Of a stretch of 64,000 bases of DNA, positions 29,553 to 39,015 are shown piece after piece. The position numbers were made by a program, and so were the translations under genes. The stretch's first letter is position 1. Each line of letters starts with the position of its first letter. Under the pieces are notes generated by a model, which was not told the origin of the DNA, made no database searches, and saw nothing but the letters and a program-made list of their open reading frames with translations. Origin of the DNA: Macrococcus brunensis (lineage in GTDB: Bacteria > Bacillota > Bacilli > Staphylococcales > Staphylococcaceae). The stretch lies in the NCBI RefSeq assembly GCF_004359615.1, contig NZ_SCWA01000012.1:1-64000 (forward strand), in the 5' to 3' direction.

Positions 29553-32500
29553 CTATGTGAATCTTTCCTCTAAACGATTCATTGATTTAATTTTTTGATT
29601 CAATCTTCTGGCAAAACCATTCTCATCAAAATTACTTTCATTTTTTTCTAGGTTCTGATTACTTAACAGCAATTTATTGAGCAGGTTTATTTGTTCCTGC
29701 ATCATCCCCATCATCTTTAAGAGATGTTGTTCATTGCTAGAAAATGAACCTGGATTAGGTAATTGATCTGTCTGTAAGCTTCTACCACTTCTTAGCTTCT
29801 GGCCAATTAACGACCAAAGTTTCATCGCTTGCGTCCGCTTTGATGGATCTGTCGGCACGATGTATTCTGGATGTGTCTCATTCAACTCAAAGAAACCATT
29901 ACTTAAAGTCATGCCACCATTTGCGTGTGCTTTGGGTTTAGCTGCTCTTAACCATGGTAATGGGTTGATGTCTACTCCATTTTGTTTAACACCAAAATGT
30001 AAGTGAGGACCAGTAGAAAATCCCGTATTACCTGAAGTCCCTACGATATCGCCCGGCTTCACGCGTGTTCCTGATGATGGAGACCGTCCATAATCTCTTA
30101 AGTGACCAAAGATAAGACGTGTACCGCCATTATCGACTGTGACCCAGTTGCCGTAACCACCGGCCATGAATGGTTGTCGTGTGAGGGTTCCGCCCATTGG
30201 TGTTTTAAGCGGCTGATACACAAATGGGAAGTCGACACCTTCGTGCCATTGGCGACCAGTTGTGCGGGTGTAGGCTTCAGTATGTCCGAAGAAGTAACTA
30301 ATTAAGTTAGGGTCAAGAATACCACCTGTTGCACTTGCCGCACCGCCCGATTCATCTCCCCACTTCTTGAAGGTGTTCATCATACCTTTTTTAAGAGAGT
30401 TAAATCCAGCACCCATGATTTTACCTGGTACTGCAGTAATTCCTGAAAAATCTACACCAAACCGCTTAAGGATAATCCCTACAAGTTTAGATGGGTCTTG
30501 AATCAAATCATAAATTTCTTCAGCTGTTTCTTTAATTGGTGCTCCAACTTTGGCCACACTAGACATTACTTGCGCCGTCTTTTTAGCTCCAATCATTTTA
30601 GTGGAATTGTCAACTAAATTAGTGCCAGATTCAATTAATTTTTTCTGGCCGAAACCAACAAGTTGATTCAGTTTTTCTCCCGCATAATCTTTAATAGGAT
30701 TTAAAAAATCAAAAGGTCCACCGGCACCAGGTTCGTTATCATTTTTAGACATCATTCTCATAATATCGAGCGTCTGATCACCGTTGAAAACTGTTGAGCC
30801 TTTTGGCAAGAATCTAAGTGTGTCAGTGGCAGGTGTAAGTTCTATCTGTCCGTTAGGATATCTAATTAATTCTTGAGTTGCGCCACCTGCTCCATTACCA
30901 GGACCGCGGTCCCCGACGACTGCAAGCATATCCTTCTTTGTTGCACCTGTCCCTGTTGAAAGTCGAGGTATGAGGTTATCACCCATGCCAAGTTTATTGC
31001 CGACCCAGTTCACACCGTCAATCATTTTGTTAAGGCCGCCTATTGCATGGGTCTTAAGACCAGAAGCAAGTGCTTTAGCTGCTCCGATAACTTTGTCTTT
31101 CATTCCTGTGACAGATGAACTTATATTACCAGATAATGTTTTAATATTTCCCCACAGTGCTTTGAAAGGCCCTGTTACTCCATCTTTAAGTTTAACTGCA
31201 GCATCGATAGCCGTCTTTTTTAAACCAGTCCAACTGTTTGAGATATGAGTACGTAAATCAGAGAATAATTTCGTACCATTCTTGAACAGAGAAGAGAAAT
31301 TTCCCATTGCTCCTTTTACAGAATTTTTAGCACCCTCTATAATAGTTTTCTTAAGAGCGCTTAGCGTATTGCCGATAAACTTAAGAATGCCATTAAAAAT
31401 ACTACTTGTACCTTTAGATAGATTAGTAAAGAAATTCAGTGACGATTTAACTATTGCTGAAATAGTCCCTGAAAAGATTCCCTTTATAAGTTTCCATACA
31501 TTCACAAATAAAGTTTTAAAAGTTCCTGAAAAAGCACCTACGCCTTTAAGAATTTTACCTAAGAACTGTAATTGAACCCAGTTCCATATAACTTGGATTG
31601 CGCCGAAGAAAATATCTTTGACACCTTCCCAGATTTTTTTAAAGTCACCTGTGAAAATGCCTGAGAAAACTTTAACTAACCCTTGAATGATTCGTAGACC
31701 GCCAGAGATAATTCCTTTTATATTTTCCCAGACCGAACGTATAACGGCAGCCGCCAACGGCCACACAAAACGGAATACCGCAAGAATTCCTTGAAAAACT
31801 GTGGCTATTATTTTTCCAACATTTCGTACAGCGGCCGTGATGCTGGAACCGTTCTGCTGCCAGAATGTCGAAATCTGACGGCCTATTTGTCCAGCGAAAT
31901 CAGACACTGCTTTTACAGCAGACATTACACTTCTTTTAATCATATCAACTGTTTGTGCTATTCCGACTACTAGTCCCGGCGGGAAAAACTTAGAAAGTGT
32001 GATGACACCTTGTGTGCCGTTCCCCTGAAACAGCTGAAATACACCTTTAATGATGCTACCTAAGTTCCTGAAAGTACCCATTACACCCTGAATAGCTGAA
32101 TTGACTATATTTCTGAAGGTCTCACTTTTTTGGTAAGCAACTGTGAAAGCTATACCAAGACCAGTAATTACACCGACCGCTATTCCAATAGGACCAAGCA
32201 ATCCCATTATTGCAGGGGATAGTCCACCAATGACGCCCGCAGCAGTCCCTAGAATAGAAATCACTGTACCGATACCTAAAATAATAGGCCCGATTGCTGC
32301 TGCTAGTAGACCGAATACCGTAATACCTAACTGCATGCTTTTAGGTAGGTTATTAAAGACATTGATTGCTTTGCCAATACTCTCAGCAATTCCTCGTATA
32401 GCTGGAGAAAGTAAATCACCGATCTTTATTCCAGCTGTCTCTACTGCTCCGCCCAGCTCATCAAGAGCGCCTTTCAGATTATCTTTCATTTTTTTAGCTG

Positions 32501-33845
32501 CTTCAGCCGATGCGCCGCCTGAGTCCTTCAGCGATTTTGTCATTTTATCAATTTTGCTCGGACCAGCTTCCATCAATGTAAGAAAACCAGAAACTGACTC
32601 TTTACCTACTAATGCTGATAAATTAGCAGCCTTCTGACTATCTGTCATGCCATCCATCTTCTGTTTAAATTGACCGATCACACCACTGATTCCAACAAAC
32701 TTACCATTAGAATCTTCAAGTTGAATACCCATTGCTTCCATACGTTTCGAATTTTCTTCAGACGGATCAAGTAAAGAAAGTAATGAACCCCGTAATGCAG
32801 TACCTGCGTTTGAGCCATCAAGCCCTGCATCAGTCATAATACCTATAGCAGCAGATGTTTCTTCAAGCGGAATCTTAAGTGCATGTGCAGGACCAGCTGC
32901 ATACTTGAGTGCATACTGCATATCAGTGATATCAGCTGCCGATTGATTCGCCGTCTGTGCTAGAACGTCAGCTACATGAGTAGCGTCAGATGCTTTCAAA
33001 CCGAAACCATTGATAGCGGCCGCCATAACATCAGCAGTCTGTGCCATATCTGCACCACTTGATTCAGAAGCAGAAATAACACCCGGCATCGCACCCATAA
33101 TCTCCTTGGCATTAAAGCCCATTGCAGCTAAATTCTCCATACCTGCAGCGACCTCCGACGCACTCTTAGATGTTGATGCCCCTAAATCCATCGCTTGCTT
33201 CTTCAGTTGTTCAAATTCGCCTTTAGTTGTTCCAGCGATTGCACCGACACGACTCATTTGTGATTCAAAGTCTGCAGATGTTTTAATTGCCGCGCCGAAT
33301 CCCGCAAGCAAAGGAACTGACATTCCGATTGTGGCTTGTCGACCAATATCTTTTAGTCCATCACCGATTCCTGATAATTTAGGACTCATGTTTTTCATTG
33401 CTGTCTGTGCTTTTCCTAACTGCGATTCAAGGTATTTCGCTTCATCAGCTGCCTTACGCTCTGCTTGCTGAAACTCTTTGAAGTCATCGACAACACCATT
33501 TAATTCACGCTTTGTCTTATTTAAGACGTCAAGTTGCTTATTAAACTCATTGCGTGCTGCAATAGCTGCTTTTGAGTTGGCGCCCTGTTCATTAGCAAGT
33601 TTATTATATCGGTCACGCAAATCCTCGACATTTTTGGTTTGGAGCTTAATCGCACTATCTAGTGTACGGATATTATTCTTGTAGCTGTCCATTGATTTTT
33701 CGCCATACTTCAACTCATTCGATGCCAACTTGATGTCACCTGATAAAGACCGGAAGCTTCGTCGGATATCTGTCAACGTCCGATCTATCCCCATATCGTT
33801 TAAGTCGATTCCTATACTGAGACCTTTAATCTGTTCGTCTGCCAT
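29553..33845 (-). CDS. Tape measure protein with C-terminal M23 peptidase
   Basis: A 1430-residue protein that sets tail length and helps DNA entry. Residues 1-160 are a coiled coil; the TP901-type core is around residues 185-420 (SQMSRVGAIAGTTKGEFEQL). Several hydrophobic blocks at 500-790 are typical of tape measures. Near 1190-1310 a LytM/M23 zinc peptidase is fused: HEGVD, then GHLRDYG and HLHFGV supply the metal ligands. It would cut peptidoglycan cross-bridges during infection. ATG at 33845 follows GAAGGAGG. A terminator stands between it and the tail chaperone genes. Confidence 0.95.
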   Translation of the reverse strand: MADEQIKGLSIGIDLNDMGIDRTLTDIRRSFRSLSGDIKLASNELKYGEKSMDSYKNNIRTLDSAIKLQTKNVEDLRDRYNKLANEQGANSKAAIAARNEFNKQLDVLNKTKRELNGVVDDFKEFQQAERKAADEAKYLESQLGKAQTAMKNMSPKLSGIGDGLKDIGRQATIGMSVPLLAGFGAAIKTSADFESQMSRVGAIAGTTKGEFEQLKKQAMDLGASTSKSASEVAAGMENLAAMGFNAKEIMGAMPGVISASESSGADMAQTADVMAAAINGFGLKASDATHVADVLAQTANQSAADITDMQYALKYAAGPAHALKIPLEETSAAIGIMTDAGLDGSNAGTALRGSLLSLLDPSEENSKRMEAMGIQLEDSNGKFVGISGVIGQFKQKMDGMTDSQKAANLSALVGKESVSGFLTLMEAGPSKIDKMTKSLKDSGGASAEAAKKMKDNLKGALDELGGAVETAGIKIGDLLSPAIRGIAESIGKAINVFNNLPKSMQLGITVFGLLAAAIGPIILGIGTVISILGTAAGVIGGLSPAIMGLLGPIGIAVGVITGLGIAFTVAYQKSETFRNIVNSAIQGVMGTFRNLGSIIKGVFQLFQGNGTQGVITLSKFFPPGLVVGIAQTVDMIKRSVMSAVKAVSDFAGQIGRQISTFWQQNGSSITAAVRNVGKIIATVFQGILAVFRFVWPLAAAVIRSVWENIKGIISGGLRIIQGLVKVFSGIFTGDFKKIWEGVKDIFFGAIQVIWNWVQLQFLGKILKGVGAFSGTFKTLFVNVWKLIKGIFSGTISAIVKSSLNFFTNLSKGTSSIFNGILKFIGNTLSALKKTIIEGAKNSVKGAMGNFSSLFKNGTKLFSDLRTHISNSWTGLKKTAIDAAVKLKDGVTGPFKALWGNIKTLSGNISSSVTGMKDKVIGAAKALASGLKTHAIGGLNKMIDGVNWVGNKLGMGDNLIPRLSTGTGATKKDMLAVVGDRGPGNGAGGATQELIRYPNGQIELTPATDTLRFLPKGSTVFNGDQTLDIMRMMSKNDNEPGAGGPFDFLNPIKDYAGEKLNQLVGFGQKKLIESGTNLVDNSTKMIGAKKTAQVMSSVAKVGAPIKETAEEIYDLIQDPSKLVGIILKRFGVDFSGITAVPGKIMGAGFNSLKKGMMNTFKKWGDESGGAASATGGILDPNLISYFFGHTEAYTRTTGRQWHEGVDFPFVYQPLKTPMGGTLTRQPFMAGGYGNWVTVDNGGTRLIFGHLRDYGRSPSSGTRVKPGDIVGTSGNTGFSTGPHLHFGVKQNGVDINPLPWLRAAKPKAHANGGMTLSNGFFELNETHPEYIVPTDPSKRTQAMKLWSLIGQKLRSGRSLQTDQLPNPGSFSSNEQHLLKMMGMMQEQINLLNKLLLSNQNLEKNESNFDENGFARRLNQKIKSMNRLEERFT

Positions 33846-33871
33846 TGATTTCCTCCTTCCCTCAAATATCG

Positions 33872-33906
33872 AAAAAAAGCCTTAACCAATTGATATGGTT
33901 AAGGCT
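33872..33906 (-). terminator. Terminator between tail chaperones and tape measure
   Basis: Perfect 11-bp stem AGCCTTAACCA / TGGTTAAGGCT (33878-33906), 7-base loop, followed by seven T on the minus strand. Its base overlaps the last base of the gpT-frame stop codon. Confidence 0.88.
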
Positions 33907-34462
33907 TATAATGCTGCGAGTAGAGCATCCTGTTCTTCATCTGTCATGAAAGCTCCTTCCACTTCTTGTTCTAGCAATTTAATGACGAAGTGATAAGGCA
34001 TATCTAACAAATCATTTATATCCTTTCCTCTCTTCATAGAGTGTAAGAAAAAAGCATCCATGTCATTCAAAACAGATTCCCAAGTGATTTCTATACCTTC
34101 TAGCTGATGCTCTCCAGGTACTTTTTTGTTTCATCACTCTGATATCCCTGAGCAGCAAACTGAACTTGTTCTTTAAGTGATGGCACAAATTCCGGCGCAT
34201 GTAATCTGTCGAGTATATCTTCTCGATTGAATTGATTTCCATAAATCTTAATGACTAAATCCATTAAGTAATCAATTTGTTCTTGCTCTGATAATTCACT
34301 TTGAGGATTATCAAGCTCTTTTAAGATTGACACTGCATCATAAATAAGCCTTGCTGGAATGAAGCCAGATGACATATAAGGAATCAATTCAGGATTTTCT
34401 GTATTTCCGGGATCTTTAACTAACCAGATAATATTACGTTTTAATTTTTTTGACATGCTCAT
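33906..34462 (-). CDS. Tail assembly chaperone gpGT by -1 frameshift
   Basis: The gpG frame (34100-34462) contains on the minus strand A-AAA-AAG (34121-34127), a perfect X-XXY-YYZ slippery heptamer nine codons before its stop. A -1 slip there enters a frame that runs 72 more codons (VPGEHQLEGIE ... DEEQDALLAAL) to TAA at 33906-33908. This is exactly the lambda G/GT arrangement between the major tail and tape measure genes in siphoviruses; the ratio of G to GT controls tail assembly. The second frame has no good independent ribosome site. Both the position and the heptamer make the call strong. Confidence 0.88.
34100..34462 (-). CDS. Tail assembly chaperone gpG
   Basis: A 120-residue soluble helical protein of the phage TAC type (YMSSGFIPARLIYDAVSIL, then LSEQEQIDYLMDLVIKIYGNQF). 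It coats the tape measure before tail tube polymerisation. Start is ATG 34462 or 34456; GGGAG spacing favours the second. The 3' part carries the slippery site used for gpGT. Confidence 0.88.
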   Translation of the reverse strand: MSMSKKLKRNIIWLVKDPGNTENPELIPYMSSGFIPARLIYDAVSILKELDNPQSELSEQEQIDYLMDLVIKIYGNQFNREDILDRLHAPEFVPSLKEQVQFAAQGYQSDETKKYLESIS

Positions 34463-34534
34463 TTGCTCCCTTGTGTTTATATTTTTATATTGTCGACAAG
34501 ATAAAAATGAAAAGCGACCAGATGGCCGCTTCAG

Positions 34535-34774
34535 TTATTTCTTTGTAGTTGTAGCTGCTTTAGTTTCTTCTGGCGTTTCTTCCTTCTCAACGCCGTCACC
34601 TTCGACGAGTGCAAGCACTGGACGGCCTAGCGAGTTATTGACTGATGTCAATGCTTCATAGCGATCTTTTGCGATGCGTTTAGATGGAGCGTAAATATCC
34701 CCTGCCTGATATTCCTTATCCTTGTCTTCAGAATCCTTGAAAGGTGTAAGAACGCGATACTTGTTAGTTGCCAT
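34535..34774 (-). CDS. Small phage tail-region protein
   Basis: A 79-residue protein: a beta-rich start (KYRVLTPFKDSEDKDKEY), YEALTSVNNSLGRPVLALV in the middle, and a Lys/Thr/Glu low-complexity tail. ATG at 34774 follows GGAGGAA. It lies between the major tail protein and chaperone genes, where related phages encode a similar small protein of unknown function. Confidence 0.75.
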   Translation of the reverse strand: MATNKYRVLTPFKDSEDKDKEYQAGDIYAPSKRIAKDRYEALTSVNNSLGRPVLALVEGDGVEKEETPEETKAATTTKK

Positions 34775-34798
34775 TTTAAATTCCTCCAATTATTTTAG

Positions 34799-35407
34799 TT
34801 AGACTATTTGAGTGGGTGCTGGAGCTTCATAAGCACCTTTTAGTAGTTCTGTGAAAAAGTCATCTTCAGTTCCAAGTGCTGTTGCGCTGTCCCATGTGAT
34901 TTTACGTTTACGGTCAGATTGGCGGTGCATTGCTGTACCATCAGTATCTTCGCTTGAGAAATCCCAGTCAGCTTTAGCTGTTTCACCTTCGATTTTCGGA
35001 TTAGAAAACATAACCTTTGTTAGACCCGTCAGCTGATATGTGCCATCACGACGCTCACGTTTGAACCAAACCGCAACATAATTGTTCTGTTGTCCTGCGA
35101 CTTCTGAGACAATTCCTTTCTCATCAGCTTTTTCATTGAAAATAATTTCACGGATTTCTGCAGGAAAAGCATGCATCGTCATTGTGATTTTTCCTTTACC
35201 ATCCGTGTTACCTGCTTCAATAATCAAACCGTCAGCATATGCTTCTTTCAATTCCCCGCCAGTTTCTACACCGATTTTTTGAAGACCGCGTGTCTGTGTC
35301 ACTTTTGTATAAGTTGTGCCTGTCAATTCATCTGCAGATACAACTGCAAATCCTAAATCTTTTACATTGATATAAGCTTTAGGCGTCTTCGCTTGTGCAT
35401 TCACCAT
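34799..35407 (-). CDS. Major tail tube protein (phi13-type)
   Basis: A 202-residue structural protein. AYINVKDLGFAVVSADEL at the start, then GELKEAYADGLIIEAGNTDGKG and YVAVWFKRERRDGTYQLTGLTKV, match the phi13-family major tail proteins that polymerise into the tail tube. Strong ribosome site, located directly before the tail chaperones. Confidence 0.92.
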   Translation of the reverse strand: MVNAQAKTPKAYINVKDLGFAVVSADELTGTTYTKVTQTRGLQKIGVETGGELKEAYADGLIIEAGNTDGKGKITMTMHAFPAEIREIIFNEKADEKGIVSEVAGQQNNYVAVWFKRERRDGTYQLTGLTKVMFSNPKIEGETAKADWDFSSEDTDGTAMHRQSDRKRKITWDSATALGTEDDFFTELLKGAYEAPAPTQIV

Positions 35408-35431
35408 TTTGTTTCCTCCTATTTTTAAGTA

Positions 35432-35854
35432 TTAAAAAAGAGATGACTTAAGGTCATCCCTGTAGATAATCGTTTCGTAACGTCGCGTGCTGCTATATAG
35501 TTTCAAATCCTTGTTATAGTCTGGCTTGAAGTTAGTGACGTTGCCCATCTTCAGTTTTTCCCATAACAACCGTTGTATTCGTTCAGAAATTTCATTACGA
35601 ACTAATCGAGCCTTATAAGTTGTACTGTACTTTACAAATACGTCCACTTGTACAATATACGAATAGGCTGATTCATCGCCATCAATATAAGCGACAGGAA
35701 CAGGGTCATCGATGTCATCCAGCACAATATAAGGCTCAGTCATTGATAACGCGTCCGGATAATCGTTAAACTTAATACGATTACCTACGTATTTTGCAAT
35801 TAACTCATCATCCTTGATTGCATCATAGACCATCGTCAGTATATCCACTGTCAT
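35432..35854 (-). CDS. Tail completion/terminator protein (DUF3168-like)
   Basis: A 140-residue protein. The start VDILTMVYDAIKDDELIAKYVG and the IVQVDVFVKYSTTYKARLVRNEISERI segment are typical of tail terminator proteins of the gp17/DUF3168 type, which cap the tail tube. Overlaps the HK97 gp10-like gene by 4 bp, right before the major tail protein. Confidence 0.8.
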   Translation of the reverse strand: MTVDILTMVYDAIKDDELIAKYVGNRIKFNDYPDALSMTEPYIVLDDIDDPVPVAYIDGDESAYSYIVQVDVFVKYSTTYKARLVRNEISERIQRLLWEKLKMGNVTNFKPDYNKDLKLYSSTRRYETIIYRDDLKSSLF

Positions 35855-36255
35855 ATCATCCCTCCTATCGCTGTCTTGACTGCTTCAAAATAAGCTTCTC
35901 GTCCTGCACGCATGGCACGATCTATGGCTCCTTTACCTTTCGTCTCTACCCACTTACCTGACCGGTCATAGTGACCTCTTTCGTTGAGATGGATAAAACG
36001 GTAACGGTCTTTCGGTCCTTCCCAGTAAATCTTAACTGTACGATTTCCTTTAATCCACATCGGCTCAGTTATCGTTATTTCATTGATGGATGCACCGGTA
36101 TCAGCAAAGGACTCCATTTGACTCTTAATGTATTCCACTATCACTTGCGCTCCGATGACAAGAGCTTTATCAGTTATCTCCCGTCTTGCCTCTCGTCCAA
36201 AACGACTCTCAAGACTCTGTTCGAATGCTTCAAGACCCTCTAACTCAATCGGCAT
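35851..36255 (-). CDS. HK97 gp10-family head-tail protein
   Basis: A 134-residue protein with ELEGLEAFEQSLESRF at the start and a central TYKIYWEGP-like beta segment (TVKIYWEGPKDRYRFIHLNERGHY), the HK97 gp10 pattern. It joins the completed head to the tail. Overlaps the preceding connector gene by 11 bp. Confidence 0.85.
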   Translation of the reverse strand: MPIELEGLEAFEQSLESRFGREARREITDKALVIGAQVIVEYIKSQMESFADTGASINEITITEPMWIKGNRTVKIYWEGPKDRYRFIHLNERGHYDRSGKWVETKGKGAIDRAMRAGREAYFEAVKTAIGGMI

Positions 36256-36658
36256 CTTTCATACCTGCAGTAATCATGATGAATCGTTTGTCTCTCGGAT
36301 CAGGCTGTACATTAAGGATATTAAAGCGCTTGTCCTGGAACATGTAATAGTTGATGGAAACATAGCCTGTGTCTTCATTCGGAATGTATTCACCCAGCGT
36401 GTCGCGGATAAATATCTTAAGATTTGATTCTGTGCCATTCGCGATGGCCTGTTCCAAATCCCGCAGCCACACAGTGTCAACCTCTGCCATGCATTCAAAG
36501 AGTACTTTTTCTTCAACTTCTCCGGCTTCCGGACCGTCTGCCGCGATGAACTTGTAGAACGTGACCTCAGTATCGAGATCGCGTAAATTCTTCGCTGCAC
36601 GTTTAAGAGGTGTAATTAAAGAACTTCCTGTATTACGAGAAAGTGGTGTCCTGACCAT
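36245..36658 (-). CDS. Head closure / head-tail joining protein
   Basis: A 137-residue protein of the Phage_H_T_join group: short beta strands, FECMAEVDTVWLRDLEQA near the middle and YFQDKR-like FNILNVQPDPRDKRFIMI at the end. Overlaps both neighbours slightly in the head-to-tail connector cluster. Confidence 0.8.
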   Translation of the reverse strand: MVRTPLSRNTGSSLITPLKRAAKNLRDLDTEVTFYKFIAADGPEAGEVEEKVLFECMAEVDTVWLRDLEQAIANGTESNLKIFIRDTLGEYIPNEDTGYVSINYYMFQDKRFNILNVQPDPRDKRFIMITAGMKDAD

Positions 36659-36942
36659 TAAACCACCTCGTCCGGAACATCAATTAAGCTGATACCGAGG
36701 CTGTGAATCTCAGAAAGAAAATTATCATAGAAGTACTCCAGCATGTCATTAAATCGATAGCGTGTCTGTTGAAAGACCAGGTCTTTACCGAGTGGATTTG
36801 TATCAATGTCGAAGGCACCACAGCGGCTCTGGATGTCCGCATATGACGCCTCTAACATTCTTGTGATTTTCTTATCTTCCGAGGAGTGAGAGATACGATT
36901 GTCCTCCTTGAACTCCTCGACATGTGTTGTCGTGATAGTCAT
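36658..36942 (-). CDS. Phage gp6-like head-tail connector
   Basis: A 94-residue helical protein; DKKITRMLEASYADIQSRCG and FNDMLEYFYDNFLSEI fit the gp6/DNA-packaging connector family. It sits directly after the capsid gene as in HK97-like phages. The stop overlaps the next start by 1 bp. Confidence 0.82.
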   Translation of the reverse strand: MTITTTHVEEFKEDNRISHSSEDKKITRMLEASYADIQSRCGAFDIDTNPLGKDLVFQQTRYRFNDMLEYFYDNFLSEIHSLGISLIDVPDEVV

Positions 36943-36958
36943 GCTACCACCTCTTTTC

Positions 36959-38131
36959 TTAGACTACTGGTACCGCGTCAGCAACTGCTAAAGTGTAAAG
37001 CAGAGAAGTTTTGTTATCATCCGGCATACCGTGTGCGAAGTGCTTCGTGATAAACAAATCGCAATCTTCAAGAGCAAGTGTCTGATCATATTTCTGGATA
37101 TCCACATTGCCTGTATGAACTGCAGAATAGCGAGAACCTACGAAAGGCAGCACTTGCCCTTGAGGGATAAATTCAGAAGCTACAACATCAATGTTGAATG
37201 GCAGTGAAGTAATCCACGCGCCGTTTTGAGTCTGGATTGTGTTAGATGCCGCAACAACGAACTGATCAGCCGGAGAAACAGCTAATGAGATTTGACCAGC
37301 AACATTGACTGGCTTACCGTCTTGCTTAACAGATAACTTTGTAGCAACTGCAGCAAGCTCCATCGCAGTCGTGCGAGCATCTTTGAATGTCAGTGTGCCA
37401 GATGGAGTTTTATCTGTGACAGTACCAGCTTCAGTGTCATAGTCCTTCATCAAGCCGATAGGTTCGTTTTTAGCAGATCCACCACCTTTAACGACCCCTT
37501 CTTCTAACTTGATGCCGACCGCTTCAGCAAGCTGTAAACGAACATATCGTTCTACCCATTCTGGTCCGAATTTAGCCAAGTCTTTCGGCACGATTGCGAA
37601 TGCTGTCAGTTTATTCTGCGAGAAGCTGACAGCTTTAACATTCGCAGTAATTTGCCCTTGAATCTTTCCGAAAATTTCACCCCATACTGCAGCACCGGAT
37701 GGTTCAACTTTGATAAGACGAGTAACGAGACCAGCGAGCTGGAAGTTGATTTTAGCAAGCAATGGACGTTCAACTTTAATGTCTTCAAAGATACGTTCAA
37801 CAGTAGTAACCGGAAGAAGTTCTTTCTTCTTGAAAGAATCATAGTTCGCTTCATCTTCAACAAGCATCTTAAAGAATTTACGTTCCTCAGCAAGTAATAC
37901 ATTGTTTCCACGCTGCAATTTAATATTTAAATCACTATTTGAATCATTATACTCACCGCGGGCCGTCTGCATTACTTCATCTTTCAGACCTTTAGCGTAT
38001 GCTTCCATGTATTCGCCTTGTAACTTTTCTACTACTTCAGGTTCCTTGTCTTCACGTACAGCTGACAGATAGGCTTGACGCTTTTCTTCGACTGCCATCT
38101 GCAAATCAGTGTTTGTAAACTTAATTGCCAT
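36959..38131 (-). CDS. HK97-family major capsid protein
   Basis: A 390-residue protein. A charged N-terminal coiled-coil delta domain of about 110 residues (TDLQMAVEEKRQAYLSAVRE) is followed by the HK97 fold, with RIFEDIKVERPLLAKINFQ, the E-loop region VEPSGAAVWGEIFGKIQGQ and FAIVPKDLAKFGPEWVE. The upstream ClpP-type protease would remove the delta domain. Strong GGAGGAAA ribosome site. Confidence 0.94.
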   Translation of the reverse strand: MAIKFTNTDLQMAVEEKRQAYLSAVREDKEPEVVEKLQGEYMEAYAKGLKDEVMQTARGEYNDSNSDLNIKLQRGNNVLLAEERKFFKMLVEDEANYDSFKKKELLPVTTVERIFEDIKVERPLLAKINFQLAGLVTRLIKVEPSGAAVWGEIFGKIQGQITANVKAVSFSQNKLTAFAIVPKDLAKFGPEWVERYVRLQLAEAVGIKLEEGVVKGGGSAKNEPIGLMKDYDTEAGTVTDKTPSGTLTFKDARTTAMELAAVATKLSVKQDGKPVNVAGQISLAVSPADQFVVAASNTIQTQNGAWITSLPFNIDVVASEFIPQGQVLPFVGSRYSAVHTGNVDIQKYDQTLALEDCDLFITKHFAHGMPDDNKTSLLYTLAVADAVPVV

Positions 38132-38142
38132 TTATTTTCCTC

Positions 38143-39015
38143 CTAGTAATATCTAGATTTTTGTTTTGGTTGTTCGGTTTTTGAATCTAGTGAAGATTTC
38201 TTCAACAGTTCTTTTACTTCTTTGATCTCCTGTATAAAATGCTTGTAGCCTTCTGTTTCTTCCAGCTTTAAGCCGACAGATAATCCTTTGACATTGCTAG
38301 TTTCTTCAGGTGTTTCAACCAATTTGATACGCTGCTCAATGAGCTGATCATCAGCATATGCATTCAGTAACTCCGCTCTACCTGCAGAATTAAATACTTT
38401 AGCTGGTGTCTTGCTGTACTTTGATAATTGCTCCTTAGTCGCACATGCAACCATCTTATTCGCAGTGATAACATTGTCGATTAATCCATAAGAAAAAGCC
38501 TCTTCAGCAGTCAACCAAGTTTCTGCATCCAATAAGGCTTTAAGTGTTTCTCTATTCAGTTTTTCGGACTTATCGAGATAAGCAGTCGTCACTGTATCAG
38601 TCAGCTTTTCAAGGTAGTCAGCTGCTTCACGAAAATCATTGTGATTGCCAAACACACCCATCATCGCATTATGGACCATCATCATTGCATTTTCCGGCAT
38701 GTTGATTTCATCAGCTGCCATTGTAATGATTGTGGCCACGCTTGCACATAAGCCATCGATGTTCGCAATTACTTTCGCTGAGTGTCGCTTCAACATATTG
38801 TAGATGGCTACACCTTCATACACATCACCACCTGGAGAGTTAATGTTAAGTACAATCTCTGTGACACCCTCAAACTTCTCTAGCTGACTTTTAAAGCTAT
38901 AAGCAGATACTTCATCGTCATACCAACGCCATCCTTCCGGAACGATTTCACCATAGATATCAATGGTTCCCACTGTACCTTCTTGTTTGAGCATCAGGAT
39001 ACTATTCTTTGTCAT
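38143..39015 (-). CDS. ClpP-type prohead protease
   Basis: A 290-residue head maturation serine protease. The catalytic Ser lies in DGLCASVATII, the His in MMMVHNAMMGVFG, and NSPGGDVYEGVAIYNML is the typical ClpP strand-helix. The C-terminal 90 residues are charged and may act as scaffold. Overlaps the portal gene by 4 bp, in normal order portal-protease-capsid. Confidence 0.93.
   Translation of the reverse strand: MTKNSILMLKQEGTVGTIDIYGEIVPEGWRWYDDEVSAYSFKSQLEKFEGVTEIVLNINSPGGDVYEGVAIYNMLKRHSAKVIANIDGLCASVATIITMAADEINMPENAMMMVHNAMMGVFGNHNDFREAADYLEKLTDTVTTAYLDKSEKLNRETLKALLDAETWLTAEEAFSYGLIDNVITANKMVACATKEQLSKYSKTPAKVFNSAGRAELLNAYADDQLIEQRIKLVETPEETSNVKGLSVGLKLEETEGYKHFIQEIKEVKELLKKSSLDSKTEQPKQKSRYY

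Noticed and set aside
32143-33471. Plus-strand frames of 150-160 codons opposite the tape measure gene
   Set aside because: Pro/Ser/Ala-rich antisense shadows of a well-supported phage gene.
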